Below, in pieces: positions 7,568-18,329 of a stretch of DNA of 36,953 nt (positions are counted from its first letter, which is position 1; every line of letters starts with the position of its first letter). The notes beneath the pieces were generated by a model. That model was not told where the DNA came from. It did no database searches and saw only the letters and a list, made by a program, of their open reading frames with translations. Position numbers and translations under genes: made by a program. The stretch is from an uncultured Collinsella sp. (GTDB lineage: Bacteria; Actinomycetota; Coriobacteriia; Coriobacteriales; Coriobacteriaceae), in assembly GCA_902488525.1 (NCBI GenBank), contig CABTWP010000016.1, positions 1 to 36,953 on the forward strand. Direction: 5' to 3'.

Positions 7568-7804
7568 ATGGCAGATCAGAAGACCTTCGAGCGCGTTTGC
7601 GACGTTATCCGCGAGACCGCCGGTCTTGACGATGTCGAGATGAAGCCCGAGTCCACGCTCGAGGAGATTGGTCTCGACAGCCTGGGCACCGTCGAGATCC
7701 TCGTCGCCGTCGAGGACGAGTTTGGCATCCAGCTCGATACCGAGGAGAACCCCAAGACGGTCGGCGAGTTCGCCGATACGGTCGAGGCGGCATTGGAGAA
7801 GTAG
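7568..7804 (+). CDS. acpP: acyl carrier protein
   Basis: A 78-residue acidic carrier that holds growing acyl chains on a phosphopantetheine arm. The attachment serine is Ser38 in the GLDSLGTVE motif. The ATG at 7568 follows AAAGGAGAACTACC; the longer frame from 7508 overlaps the end of fabH and is not family-like. It is followed after 2 bases by fabK, so translation is probably coupled. The fabH-acpP-fabK-fabD order is that of the Streptococcus pneumoniae cluster. Confidence 0.96.
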   Translation: MADQKTFERVCDVIRETAGLDDVEMKPESTLEEIGLDSLGTVEILVAVEDEFGIQLDTEENPKTVGEFADTVEAALEK

Positions 7805-7806
7805 AG

Positions 7807-8751
7807 ATGCTCAAGACTCCTCTCTGCGATCTGCTCGGCATCGAAAAGCCCGTGTTCCAGGGCGGTATGGCCTGGATTGCCGATGCCTCGCTGGCGTCCG
7901 CAGTGTCCGAGGCGGGTGGCTTAGGCATCATCGCGGCCATGAACGCCGACGCCAACTGGCTTCGCGACCAGATTCATGAGCTGCGCGCCAAGACGGATAA
8001 GCCCTTTGGCGTCAACGTCATGCTCATGAGCCCGTTTGCCGACGAGGTCGCGCAGGTCGTGATTGACGAGCGAGTGCCGGTCGTCGTGACGGGCGCCGGC
8101 AATCCCGCCAAGTACATGAAGGCGTGGAACGAGGCGGGCATCAAGGTCATCCCGGTCGTTGCCTCGGTGGCGCTGGCGCGTCTCGTGGCGCGTCGCGGGG
8201 CCACGGCGGTTGTTGCCGAGGGTACCGAATCGGGCGGCCATATTGGCGAGACCTCGACGATGGCACTGGTGCCGCAGGTCGTCGATGCGGTCGACATTCC
8301 CGTTGTGGCCGCCGGCGGTATTGCCGACGGCCGCGGCGTGGCGGCCGCCTTTATGCTGGGCGCCGAAGGCGTGCAAGTGGGTACGCGCTTTCTGGTCGCA
8401 GACGAGTGCACCGTCTCGGAGCAGTACAAAGAGATGGTCCTGAAGGCCAACGACACTTCGACGCGTGCGACCGGTCGCTCGACGGGACATCCAGTGCGCG
8501 CCCTCAAGAGCCCCTTCACCAACGCCTATGCCAAGAGCGAGGGTTCCGGCGCGAGTGCCGAGGAGCTCGGTGCTATGGGAACCGGTGCGCTGCGTAAGGC
8601 CGCCAAGGACGGCAACTACGAAGAGGGTTCGTTTTTGTGTGGACAGATTGCCGGCATGGTCAACGAGCGCCAGAGCGCACGCGAAATCGTTGACGACCTG
8701 GTCGATGGCGCCGAGCACGTCCTGAAGGGTGCGTGCGCATGGGTGGCGTAG
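7807..8751 (+). CDS. fabK: enoyl-ACP reductase II (FMN-dependent)
   Basis: A 314-residue TIM-barrel flavoprotein of the nitronate monooxygenase/FabK family that reduces trans-2-enoyl-ACP in the last elongation step. Visible features: the N-terminal PVFQGGMAWIADASLA, the GGLGII loop, the EGTESGGHIGE segment with His145 (His144 in the pneumococcal enzyme), and the phosphate-binding AAGGIADGRGVAAAF with GVQVGTRF. FabK enzymes are insensitive to triclosan, unlike FabI, and no fabI is present here. The gene ends inside fabD (13-base overlap), indicating tight coupling. A nitronate monooxygenase role is less likely in this operon. Confidence 0.94.
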   Translation: MLKTPLCDLLGIEKPVFQGGMAWIADASLASAVSEAGGLGIIAAMNADANWLRDQIHELRAKTDKPFGVNVMLMSPFADEVAQVVIDERVPVVVTGAGNPAKYMKAWNEAGIKVIPVVASVALARLVARRGATAVVAEGTESGGHIGETSTMALVPQVVDAVDIPVVAAGGIADGRGVAAAFMLGAEGVQVGTRFLVADECTVSEQYKEMVLKANDTSTRATGRSTGHPVRALKSPFTNAYAKSEGSGASAEELGAMGTGALRKAAKDGNYEEGSFLCGQIAGMVNERQSAREIVDDLVDGAEHVLKGACAWVA

Positions 8752-9665
8752 CGTTTTTGTTTGCCGGCCAGGGTGCCCAGCACCCCGCGATGGGCGTCGA
8801 CTTGATCGAGACATCGCCGGCGGCTGCCGAGGTGTTCGCCATTGCCGATGAGGTGCGCCCGGGGACGAGCGAGCAGTGCCGGAGCGCCTCCAAGGAGGAG
8901 CTCTCGCAGACCGAGAACACGCAGCCTTGCGTGTTCGTGCACGACCTGGCAGCGGCTGCCGCCCTGCGTGAGCGCGGCGTGGTACCTGCCGCCTGTGCGG
9001 GATTCTCGCTGGGCGAGGTCGCCGCGCTCACCTTTGCGGCGGCGTTCGATACGCGAGCGGGCTTTGAGCTCGTGTGCGAGCGCGCGGCGCTGATGGCCGC
9101 GGCTGCCGAGCGCCATCCGGGCGGCATGCGCGCCGTCATCAAGCTCGATGCGGCGCAAGTCGAGGGCCTGGCAAAACAGGCCGGCGAGGACTGCTGGCCA
9201 GTCAACTACAACAGCCCACAGCAGACGGTTGTGGCCGGAGCGCCCGAGGCGCTGCAGGAGCTCGACGTCCTAGTAAAAGAGGCTGGCGGCCGCGCCATGA
9301 AGGTCGCGGTGTCGGGTGCATTTCATAGCCCCTATATGGCCGAGGCGACCTGTGGCCTTGCCGCATATATTGAGGCCGGTCACGCGCCGTCCCCGTTGCT
9401 CATTCCTGTTTTGGCAAATATGACAGCGGCGCCCTATCCGGCGGATCCCCAGACGGCATCGGATGTCTTGGCCAATCAGGTGAGCCATGCCGTACGCTGG
9501 GTCGATACGCTGCATGCTCTGCAGGATCAAGGCATCGACACATTTATTGAGGTCGGCCCCGGCAAAACGCTGTCCGGCCTGGTCAAGCGTACGCTGAGCG
9601 ACGTTCGTGTGTATTCGTGCGAGACGGCCGAGCAGGTCGCAGCTATTGCCGACGAGCTCGCATAG
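8739..9665 (+). CDS. fabD: malonyl-CoA:ACP transacylase
   Basis: A 308-residue acyltransferase that moves malonyl groups from CoA to ACP. It begins MGGVAFLFAGQGAQ, has the nucleophile Ser90 in AGFSLGE (GxSxG), the catalytic His195 in GAFHSPYM, and a C-terminal EVGPGKTLSGL. The ATG at 8739 is chosen over GTG at 8733 because GAAGGG lies 9 bases upstream and the family N-terminus begins here. It overlaps the end of fabK. The protein uses the malonyl-CoA made by the accB-accC-accDA products of the same operon. Confidence 0.95.
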   Translation: MGGVAFLFAGQGAQHPAMGVDLIETSPAAAEVFAIADEVRPGTSEQCRSASKEELSQTENTQPCVFVHDLAAAAALRERGVVPAACAGFSLGEVAALTFAAAFDTRAGFELVCERAALMAAAAERHPGGMRAVIKLDAAQVEGLAKQAGEDCWPVNYNSPQQTVVAGAPEALQELDVLVKEAGGRAMKVAVSGAFHSPYMAEATCGLAAYIEAGHAPSPLLIPVLANMTAAPYPADPQTASDVLANQVSHAVRWVDTLHALQDQGIDTFIEVGPGKTLSGLVKRTLSDVRVYSCETAEQVAAIADELA

Positions 9666-9695
9666 TCCACAGGGCTGTAACCCGAAAGGAATGAC

Positions 9696-10469
9696 ATGGG
9701 CAACTTGAACAATGGCGCGCTCGAGCGCAACGACTCACGTCGCGTGGCACTGGTCACGGGCGGCTCGCGGGGTATCGGCCGCGCCTGCGCTATCGGTCTG
9801 GCGGAGGATGGCTACGATATCGCCGTCGTCTATGCCGGCAGCGTCGATGCGGCGCGCGAGACGTGCGACGCCTGCGAGGCGGCTGGCGCCACGGCGCGCT
9901 CATATCAATGCGACGTGGCCGACCCCGCTGCCGTCAACGCGTGCGTGGAAGCGGTCCTCAACGACTTTGACTCCATTTGGGCGCTCGTCAACAACGCTGG
10001 CATCACCCGCGATGGCCTGCTCATGCGCATGGGCGATGACGCCTTCGATCGCGTGCTCGATGTCAACCTTAAAGGAACGTTTAACACGACGCGCGCGCTC
10101 ACCAAGACCTTTATGCGCCAGCGCGGCGGCTGCGTCGTCAACATGAGCTCGGTTGTGGGCCTGATGGGCAATGCCGGGCAGGCCAACTACGCTGCCTCCA
10201 AGGCGGGCGTGATCGGCCTGACCAAGGCGGTGGCGCGCGAGCTTGCGCCCCGCGGTGTACGAGTGAACGCGGTCGCCCCCGGGTTTGTCGAGACAGATAT
10301 GACGGCAAAGCTTTCGGAAAAGGTTCGTGCGGCAACCGAGGAGCAGATTCCCCTTAAGCGCATGGCGCGCCCCGAGGAAGTGGCCGGCGTGGTGCGCTTT
10401 TTGGCGAGCGATGCGGCTTCCTACATTACGGGCGAGGTTGTACGCGTTGACGGCGGAATGGCGATGTAG
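9696..10469 (+). CDS. fabG: 3-oxoacyl-ACP reductase
   Basis: A 257-residue short-chain dehydrogenase that reduces 3-ketoacyl-ACP with NADPH. It has the Rossmann TGGSRGIG at 21-28, NNAG at 99-102, a catalytic Ser around 152, and Tyr165 and Lys169 in YAASK. The C-terminal YITGEVVRVDGGMAM is typical of FabG. The N-terminus is about 14 residues longer than most FabG proteins before the first beta strand. The ATG at 9696 follows GAAAGGAATGAC. It lies between fabD and fabF. Confidence 0.95.
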   Translation: MGNLNNGALERNDSRRVALVTGGSRGIGRACAIGLAEDGYDIAVVYAGSVDAARETCDACEAAGATARSYQCDVADPAAVNACVEAVLNDFDSIWALVNNAGITRDGLLMRMGDDAFDRVLDVNLKGTFNTTRALTKTFMRQRGGCVVNMSSVVGLMGNAGQANYAASKAGVIGLTKAVARELAPRGVRVNAVAPGFVETDMTAKLSEKVRAATEEQIPLKRMARPEEVAGVVRFLASDAASYITGEVVRVDGGMAM

Positions 10470-10505
10470 AAATCAGGGCCGAAGAACGGCTTGGATGAGG
10501 AGACC

Positions 10506-11756
10506 ATGATGGAACAGAGAGTTGCAATCACCGGCATAGGTGCCGTATCGCCGCTCGGCAACACCGCGCTTGCCACCTGGGCGGCAATGTGCGCTGGCAC
10601 GTGCGGCATCGGCCCGATTACGCACTTCGATACCGATGCATTTGCCGTCAAGGTGGCGGCCGAGGTCAAGGGCTTTGACGGCAACGAGTACTTTGGCAAG
10701 CGTGACGCCAAGCATCTGGACCCCTGCGTTCAGTTTGCGATGGCGGCTTCGGACGAGGCAATGCACGATGCGGGCTTTGATGTCGAAGGCGCCATCGATC
10801 GCGAGCGCCTGGGCGTCTACGTGGGCTCGGGCGTGGGCGGCATGACGACGCTCGTCAATAACGTCCATACGATTGCCGACCGTGGGCCCCGCCGCGCATC
10901 GCCTTACATGATCGCGATGATGATCCCCAACATGGTATCGGGCAACATCGCAATCCGTCACAAAGCAAAGGGGCCGACCCTGCCCGTGGTGACCGCGTGC
11001 GCCACCTCGGCCCATGCGGTGGGCGAGGCGTTCCGCGCCATCAAGCACGGCTATGCCGACGCGATCCTCGCGGGCGGCGCCGAGGCTGCAATTATCCCCG
11101 ATGCCGTTGCGGGCTTTACGTCCTGCCGCGCATTGACCACCAACCCCGATCCCGCGACGGCCTGCCGTCCGTTCGATGCAGACCGCGACGGCTTTGTGAT
11201 GGGCGAGGGCGCCTGCGTGCTCGTGCTCGAGAGCATGGAACATGCGCAGACGCGCGGTGCGCACATTTATGCCGAGGTCGTGGGCTACGGCAACACCGAT
11301 GATGCCTATCACATCACGAGCCCTGATCCCGAGGCTGCCGGCATTGCCCGCGCGATATCGCTGGCGGTGACCGAGGGCGACGTCAAGCCATCCGAGGGTC
11401 TCTACATCAATGCCCACGGCACATCGACCAAGCTCAACGATTCGTCCGAGACGGCGGGCATTAAGCGTGCGCTCGGCGAGGACGCGGCGCGCGCCGCGCA
11501 CGTCTCGTCGACTAAGTCGATGACCGGCCACATGATCGGTGCCACGGGCGCCATCGAGGTCATGGCCTGCGCCATGGCGCTCGAGCAGGGCGTGGTGCCG
11601 CCGACCATTAACTACCGCACGCCCGATCCCGCCTGCGATCTTGACTACACGCCCAATCGCGCAGTTCGCGCCGACCTTACCTGGGCGCTTTCGACCAACC
11701 TAGGCTTTGGCGGGCACAACGCCGCCATCGCGCTGCGTAGATATACGAGGAGCTAG
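10506..11756 (+). CDS. fabF: beta-ketoacyl-ACP synthase II
   Basis: A 416-residue elongation condensing enzyme. The Cys-His-His triad is Cys165 in VVTACATSAH, His304 in INAHGTSTKLND and His342 in SMTGHMIGATGA. The ATG at 10506 follows GATGAGGAG; an upstream in-frame TTG at 10491 would place that ribosome site inside the gene. It sits 36 bases after fabG and 3 bases before accB. With neither fabB nor fabA visible, it is probably the only elongation synthase encoded in this operon. Confidence 0.95.
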   Translation: MMEQRVAITGIGAVSPLGNTALATWAAMCAGTCGIGPITHFDTDAFAVKVAAEVKGFDGNEYFGKRDAKHLDPCVQFAMAASDEAMHDAGFDVEGAIDRERLGVYVGSGVGGMTTLVNNVHTIADRGPRRASPYMIAMMIPNMVSGNIAIRHKAKGPTLPVVTACATSAHAVGEAFRAIKHGYADAILAGGAEAAIIPDAVAGFTSCRALTTNPDPATACRPFDADRDGFVMGEGACVLVLESMEHAQTRGAHIYAEVVGYGNTDDAYHITSPDPEAAGIARAISLAVTEGDVKPSEGLYINAHGTSTKLNDSSETAGIKRALGEDAARAAHVSSTKSMTGHMIGATGAIEVMACAMALEQGVVPPTINYRTPDPACDLDYTPNRAVRADLTWALSTNLGFGGHNAAIALRRYTRS

Positions 11757-11759
11757 AGC

Positions 11760-12233
11760 ATGGATTCCAAAAGACTTGCCGAGATAGCCGATGTTATGGA
11801 GGACCGTGGCCTCACGCGCGTACGCGTTGAGGAGCCCGATGGCACCGCGGTCGAACTCGAGCGCGCGAGCGCCGCACAGCCGGTTGCCGTGCCCATGCCC
11901 ATGCCGAGCGCTATGGCCGCTCCAGTTGCAGCTCCCACAGTCGCGCCTGCCGCACCGGAGCCCGCCGCGCAGACACCTGCCGCCGCACCGGAGCCCAAGG
12001 GCACCGAGGTGACCGCTCCCATGGTCGGTGTTTTCTATGCTGCCCCGGCGCCGGGCGACGAGCCGTTTGTGCACGTGGGCTCTAAGGTCAAGGCCGGCGA
12101 GACCCTCTGCATCATCGAGGCCATGAAGGTTCTCAACGAGGTGACGGCCGAGGCAGACGGCGAGGTGCTCGAGATCTGCGTGGCCGACGGCGACCTCGTG
12201 GAGTTTGGCAGCTGCCTCATGAGAATCGGATAG
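11760..12233 (+). CDS. accB: biotin carboxyl carrier protein of acetyl-CoA carboxylase
   Basis: A 157-residue carrier that shuttles carboxybiotin between AccC and the carboxyltransferase. An N-terminal helical segment (1-37) is followed by a flexible Ala/Pro-rich linker (about 38-80) and a biotinyl domain with EAMKV, where Lys123 is the biotin site. Biotin would be added by the BirA encoded at 5605-6381. The gene starts 3 bases after fabF and ends 9 bases before fabZ. Its place between fabF and fabZ is the arrangement of lactobacilli and streptococci. Confidence 0.95.
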   Translation: MDSKRLAEIADVMEDRGLTRVRVEEPDGTAVELERASAAQPVAVPMPMPSAMAAPVAAPTVAPAAPEPAAQTPAAAPEPKGTEVTAPMVGVFYAAPAPGDEPFVHVGSKVKAGETLCIIEAMKVLNEVTAEADGEVLEICVADGDLVEFGSCLMRIG

Positions 12234-12242
12234 GTGATATCC

Positions 12243-12665
12243 ATGAACAAAGAAGAGCTCAAGAAGCTGTTGCCGCATCGCGAGCCGATGCTTTTGCTCG
12301 ACGAAGCCGAGCTGGTGGGCGACGAGGCCCACGGCAAGATCACGATTACGGGTGACGAGTACTTTTTGCAGGGGCATTTTCCGGGAAACCCGGTGGTCCC
12401 CGGCGTGATTCAGTGCGAGATGCTCGCCCAAAACTGTTGCGTGCTGCTGATGGGCGATGAGGAAGCGCGCGGCGCGACGCCGTTCTACACGAGTCTGGAC
12501 AAGGTGCGCTTTAAGCGTCCGGTGCGCCCGGGCGACACGGTTGATCTGGTGTGCACCATCACGCGTGCGCGCGGGCCGTTCCGCTTTGCGACGGGTACTG
12601 CGAGCGTCAACGGTGAGGTTTGCTGCCGCGCCGATATGTCTTTTGCACTCATGCAAGAAAGTTAA
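12243..12665 (+). CDS. fabZ: 3-hydroxyacyl-ACP dehydratase
   Basis: A 140-residue hot-dog-fold dehydratase that removes water from 3-hydroxyacyl-ACP. The catalytic motif GHFPGNPVVPGVIQCEMLAQ holds His45 and Glu59. It begins MNKEELKKLLPHREPMLLLD, as in typical FabZ. The ATG at 12243 follows AGGTGAT; a GTG at 12234 is possible but lies on that ribosome site. Length is normal. No fabA or fabM isomerase is present in the operon, so unsaturated fatty acid synthesis is not explained by this cluster. Confidence 0.95.
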   Translation: MNKEELKKLLPHREPMLLLDEAELVGDEAHGKITITGDEYFLQGHFPGNPVVPGVIQCEMLAQNCCVLLMGDEEARGATPFYTSLDKVRFKRPVRPGDTVDLVCTITRARGPFRFATGTASVNGEVCCRADMSFALMQES

Positions 12666-12675
12666 GGAAGGCTTC

Positions 12676-14005
<1,330 letters not shown>

Positions 14006-14019
<14 letters not shown>

Positions 14020-15730
14020 AAAAGCGAAGACGGTCAACGTCCTCGAGGGACCGATGACCGAATCGTGCGCCGAGTTTCCCGCGCGCCACGTGTTTATCAA
14101 GTGCCCGGAGTGCCGCCGCGTGATCGATGAGGCGCGCCTGCACGACAACCTCGAGGTCTGCCCTCGTTGCGGCAAACACTTTCGCGTGAGCGGGCGCGAC
14201 CGCATGCGCATGACGATTGACGAGGGCACGTTTGAGGAATGGGATGCCAGTCTGGCGCCGGAGGACTTCCTCTCGTTTCCCGGCTATGCCGACAAGCTCA
14301 AGAGCGTGAGCGAGCGTTCGGGCGAGCACGATGCCGTTGTGTGCGGCAGGGGCAAAATCTGCGGTTGCGATACCGCGCTCTTCTTTATGGACGCCAACTT
14401 TATGATGGGCTCGATGGGTTCCGTGGTGGGCGAGAAGATCTGTCGCACATTTGAGCGAGCGACCGAGCTTGGATTGCCAGTTGTCGGCTTTACCGTTTCG
14501 GGCGGTGCGCGCATGCAAGAGGGCGTGACATCGCTTATGCAGATGGCCAAGATTTCTGCGGCGGTTAGGCGCCACAGCGAGGCGGGCGGCCTGTATATCA
14601 CGGTGCTCACCGACCCCACGACCGGAGGCGTAACCGCGAGCTTTGCCATGGAGGGCGACATTATCCTGGCCGAGCCCGATGCCCTGACGGCATTTGCCGG
14701 CCCGCGCGTGATCGAGCAGAACATGCACAAGCGCCTGCCCAAGGGATTCCAGCGCTCCGAGTTTTTGCTGGAGCACGGCTTTTGCGATGCCGTTGTTCCG
14801 CGTGGCGAGATTGCGCTCACGGTAGGCGAGCTGCTGGCACTGCACGAAGGGCACGCGCCCGGCCTGGGGGCACCGCATGAGATCGTGCATACGGGTCGCC
14901 GCGGCAAAAAGCTGGGACATTTGTTCAAGCGCTCGGCCGCACCAAAAACCGCGCTCGAGATTGTCAAGCAGACCCGCTCGGCAGATCGCGCCACGGCAGG
15001 CGAGATGATCTCGCTGGGCCTGGATGGATTTGTGGAGCTGCACGGCGACCGCTACTTTGGCGACGACGCCGCTGTGGTGGCTGGCATTGGCTGGAAAGAC
15101 GGACGCCCCGTAACGGTCATCGCCGTCGAGCGCGGCACCACGACTAAAGAGCGTATGCGTCGCAACTTTGGTATGGCACATCCCGAGGGCTACCGCAAAG
15201 CGCGTCGCCTGATGCGCCAGGCCGAAAAGTTTGGTCGACCGGTTCTGTGCCTGGTCGATACTTCGGGCGCGTTTTGCGGCATCGGTGCCGAGGAACGCGG
15301 CCAGGGTGAGGCGATTGCCCAGAACCTCATGGAGATGAGCGGCCTTAAGACGCCGATTGTCTCGGTGGTGACAGGCGAGGGCGGCTCTGGTGGCGCGCTG
15401 GCGCTGTCCGTGGCCGACCGCATCCTGATGCTCTCGAGCTCGGCCTATTCGGTCGTGAGCCCCGAGGCCTGTGCGTCGATCCTGTGGAAGGATACCGAGC
15501 GCGCGAATGAGGCCGCCGAGGCGCTTAAGCTCACGGCCCCCGATCTGCTGGCGCTCGGCATCATCGACGGCATTGTTGACGATAAGGGCCTGTCGCATGA
15601 GGAGATCGCCGGTGCCGTCATGTCCTCGGTATTTGATGCCTTCGATGCGCTTGGGCAGCTCGACGACGCGACCCTCACAAACCTCCGCTACGAAAAGTAC
15701 CGCGCAATCGGTCAGTACCGCACGATGTGA
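14006..15730 (+). CDS. accDA: fused carboxyltransferase beta-alpha of acetyl-CoA carboxylase
   Basis: A 574-residue single chain joining AccD and AccA, which together transfer the carboxyl group from biotin to acetyl-CoA to make malonyl-CoA. The beta half (about 1-290) has the zinc ribbon Cys33-Cys36-Cys52-Cys55 (CPEC and CPRC) and VSGGARMQEG (165-173). The alpha half (about 310-574) has GDRYFGDD, RRNFGMAHPEGYRKARR, GIGAEERGQGEA and EGGSGGALAL. The join is a short basic segment near 297-309 with no frameshift. Most bacteria encode two proteins; a fusion enforces equal amounts. ATG 14006 or 14012 may be the start. It is the last biosynthetic gene of the operon. Confidence 0.95.
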
Positions 15731-15746
15731 CAAAGGGACAGCCCGC

Positions 15747-16985
15747 ATGTCATATTGGGAAAGGCGTTCCATGCTACAAGTTTCTAACACCTCGTTTACA
15801 ACGTCGGTTTCATCAAACGCCATGGCCGTGGTCGATTATCTGTCCAAAAGCATGATGTCGGCGCTGCCGTTTATTGTCTGCGCGGCGTTGTTCCGCACCG
15901 TCGCCGTCATTATGGGCGAAGGCATGCTGGGCCTGTGGTCTGCCGATTCCGAAATCTATCGCCTGTTCTACAGTTGGCTCTATAACGCCGGCTACTACTT
16001 TTTGCCCATCTATCTTGGTTGGGCGGCCGCCCGCCAGCTCGGTTGCTCGGAGCAGCTGGGTATGATGCTGGGCGGCGTATTGATTGCGCCCGATTTGCTT
16101 AAGCTCGTCGATGCCGCATCGACGACGGGGGCATCGATGACTTCCGTGTATGGTCTGCTTCCCGCGCCGGTCAACGATTACACGACGACTGTTATTCCGG
16201 TTCTCATCTCGGTGCCCGTGCTATGGCGAGTGGAGTGTTTCTTTCAGCGCGTTATCCCTAAGGCCGTGGCGTTTTCGTTCGTTCCGTTTGCAACCATGCT
16301 TGTCATGGTTCCGGTTTCGCTGTGCATTACGGCGCCGGCGGGCAGCTATCTGGGCATGCTGTTGGGCCAGCTTATGTTTATGCTTGGCAATTCCGGTGGC
16401 ATCGTGTCGCTGCTCACGCTCATGGGGCTTGCCGCGGGCTGGGAGTTCCTAAAGATCGCCGGCGTCAGCAACGTTGTCCTATCGCTCGCCTATGCGCAGT
16501 TTATGAGTGTGGGAACGGATTCGTGCATCCTGATCGCCGCGACGATGGCAACGTTCGCCGTTTGGGGCATGCCCTTTGGCGTGTCGCTTCGCGTTGCGGA
16601 TAAGGACGAGAAGGCGCTCATGCTGGGCTATTCAATCTCGGGTGTTCTTGGCGGGGTAAGCGAGCCGGCGCTGTACGGTTGCGGCTTTAAATATGGCAGG
16701 TGCCTGACGTGCATGGCCATTGGCGGCGCCGTCGGAGGCCTTGTTGCGGCCGTGGGCCACGTTACGGCCTATACCATCGGCATGACGAATGTCCTCATGG
16801 TCATTGGCTTTGCCACGGGCGGCATCTCGAACCTGCTGTGGTGCTGCGCTGCCGGCGGTGTGGCATTTGCGGTGTCTGCGGCGCTGAGCTACTGCTTTGG
16901 CGTGGTGCCGGCGAAGGGACAGACGATGGGGGACGGAGCCGATTCACCCGAAACCTCGAAGAGCGTGGCCGAAGTAAGCGCGTAA
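15747..16985 (+). CDS. PTS EIIC permease, glucose/sucrose/beta-glucoside type, without EIIB or EIIA
   Basis: A 412-residue polytopic membrane protein of the PTS glucose-superfamily EIIC fold, with about ten hydrophobic segments and the signature GGVSEPALYGCGF that resembles the sugar-site motif G(I/V)(T/S)EPA(I/L)YG. The EIIB cysteine motif and an EIIA domain are absent, so it needs partners encoded elsewhere, or has another role. It begins 16 bases after accDA with no terminator between, so it may be read through from the fab operon; a terminator follows it. The start is ATG 15747 (AAGGGACA ahead) or 15771. The substrate cannot be told. Confidence 0.8.
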   Translation: MSYWERRSMLQVSNTSFTTSVSSNAMAVVDYLSKSMMSALPFIVCAALFRTVAVIMGEGMLGLWSADSEIYRLFYSWLYNAGYYFLPIYLGWAAARQLGCSEQLGMMLGGVLIAPDLLKLVDAASTTGASMTSVYGLLPAPVNDYTTTVIPVLISVPVLWRVECFFQRVIPKAVAFSFVPFATMLVMVPVSLCITAPAGSYLGMLLGQLMFMLGNSGGIVSLLTLMGLAAGWEFLKIAGVSNVVLSLAYAQFMSVGTDSCILIAATMATFAVWGMPFGVSLRVADKDEKALMLGYSISGVLGGVSEPALYGCGFKYGRCLTCMAIGGAVGGLVAAVGHVTAYTIGMTNVLMVIGFATGGISNLLWCCAAGGVAFAVSAALSYCFGVVPAKGQTMGDGADSPETSKSVAEVSA

Positions 16986-17023
16986 ACCTGTGCGACACAA
17001 GGACGATTCCTTTGCCATGCTCC

Positions 17024-17058
17024 AAGGCCGTGGCCCGTGTGGGTCGCGGCCTTTTTGT
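17024..17058 (+). terminator. terminator after the PTS EIIC gene
   Basis: AAGGCCGTGGCCC pairs with GGGTCGCGGCCTT (two G-U pairs) around a GTGT loop and is followed by a T run. It would end the fab/acc transcript if the EIIC gene is part of that operon. Confidence 0.85.
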
Positions 17059-17135
17059 ATCTGGGGGACAAAGTGGCTACACTACAATCCGTTTGAGCAA
17101 TAGATATATAGGCAGTACCGTGGGGGCGGATGTAG

Positions 17136-18290
17136 ATGGTCGAGTGGATTGTTAAGCGCGCGCAGGGCGACCGTGCACGCGTGGGTACGTTGACGGGCAT
17201 GGTGTGTATTCTCGCCAATGTGGCACTATGCGCTGCGAAGGGCGCAATTGGTGTGTTTTCGGGATCGGTTTCGATCGTGGCGGATGCCATGAACAACCTG
17301 TCCGATGCCAGCTCGAATATCGTGAGCGTGCTGGGCTTTAAGCTGGCGGGCAAGCCGGCCGACCCCGAGCATCCTTACGGACATGGCCGCTACGAGTATC
17401 TCTCGGGTCTGGTCGTGGCGGCGCTCGTGCTGTTGATCGGCCTTGAGCTTATCAAGTCCTCGTTTGAGCGCATCATCCACCCCGAACCTGTCGAGTTCTC
17501 GCTTGCCCTGGTGGCGGTTCTAGTGCTTTCGATGGCCGTAAAGCTCTGGATGGCGGCCCTCAACCAAAAGCTCGGTGACCGCATTGAGTCCGAGACGCTG
17601 CATGCGACCGCTCAGGATTCCAAGAACGATGTTCTTGCCACGGGTGCTGTGCTGGCGTGCGCGATTGTTTCCCAGGTGACGCATATCAATCTTGATGCCT
17701 GGGTTGGACTTGCCGTTGGCGCCTATATTGGCTGGAGCGGCTTTGAGCTTATTCAAGATACGGTGAGCCCGCTTTTGGGCCAGGCGCCCGATCCCAAGTT
17801 GGTCAAGCACATCCGAGACAAGATCATGAGCTACCCCGGCGTTTTGGGCGTTCATGACCTAATGGTTCACGACTATGGCCCGGGCAGGAAGTTCGCAAGT
17901 GCGCACGCCGAGATGGCGGCCGAGGCCAGCCCGCTGGAAAGTCACGACACGCTCGATAACATCGAGCAGTCGTTTAGGGACGAGGATGGCATGATCGTCA
18001 CGCTCCATTACGATCCCATCGTGACCGACGATTCAAAGGTGGCGAGCATGCGCCTGCGCATCAACGCCATGGCCCAAGAGATCGATAGCCGCCTTTCGAT
18101 TCACGATCTGCGTTGCGTGCCGGGCCCCACGCACACCAATGTGATCTTTGACTGCGTGCGACCCTCGGATCTGCGAATGAGCGCCGAGGACCTAAAGCAC
18201 GAGTTGGCGAAACGGGTCGAGTCGGAATACCCCAAGTCGATTGCCAAGATTACGATCGACGAAGACTACGTAGGGCATACCCACGAGTAG
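17136..18290 (+). CDS. cation diffusion facilitator family transporter
   Basis: A 384-residue CDF protein, probably a metal/proton antiporter exporting a divalent cation such as Mn, Zn or Fe. It has about six membrane segments in the first 210 residues and a cytoplasmic C-terminal domain with an extension. Metal-site residues: Asn53-x3-Asp57 in transmembrane helix 2 (ADAMNNLSDAS), HPYGHGRYEY at 79-88, and Asp161-x3-Asp165 (QDSKND) in helix 5. The Asn in place of the usual His or Asp in helix 2 differs from Zn-type pumps and may suggest Mn; that is inference. A weak promoter-like pair (TTGTAT at 17055, TACACT at 17078) lies upstream. The next gene follows after 39 bases. Confidence 0.88.
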   Translation: MVEWIVKRAQGDRARVGTLTGMVCILANVALCAAKGAIGVFSGSVSIVADAMNNLSDASSNIVSVLGFKLAGKPADPEHPYGHGRYEYLSGLVVAALVLLIGLELIKSSFERIIHPEPVEFSLALVAVLVLSMAVKLWMAALNQKLGDRIESETLHATAQDSKNDVLATGAVLACAIVSQVTHINLDAWVGLAVGAYIGWSGFELIQDTVSPLLGQAPDPKLVKHIRDKIMSYPGVLGVHDLMVHDYGPGRKFASAHAEMAAEASPLESHDTLDNIEQSFRDEDGMIVTLHYDPIVTDDSKVASMRLRINAMAQEIDSRLSIHDLRCVPGPTHTNVIFDCVRPSDLRMSAEDLKHELAKRVESEYPKSIAKITIDEDYVGHTHE

Positions 18291-18329
18291 GGCTGTGCCG
18301 GCAAGGTAACTGAAGCAGAAGGGGAGAGC

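Noticed and set aside
15726..15751. TGACA, AAGGGACAGCCCGCA, TGTCA looks like a further GGGACA palindrome
   Set aside because: It overlaps the ribosome site and start of the EIIC gene and lacks the rest of the core (no CTT or GTTT after GGGACAG). Probably chance.
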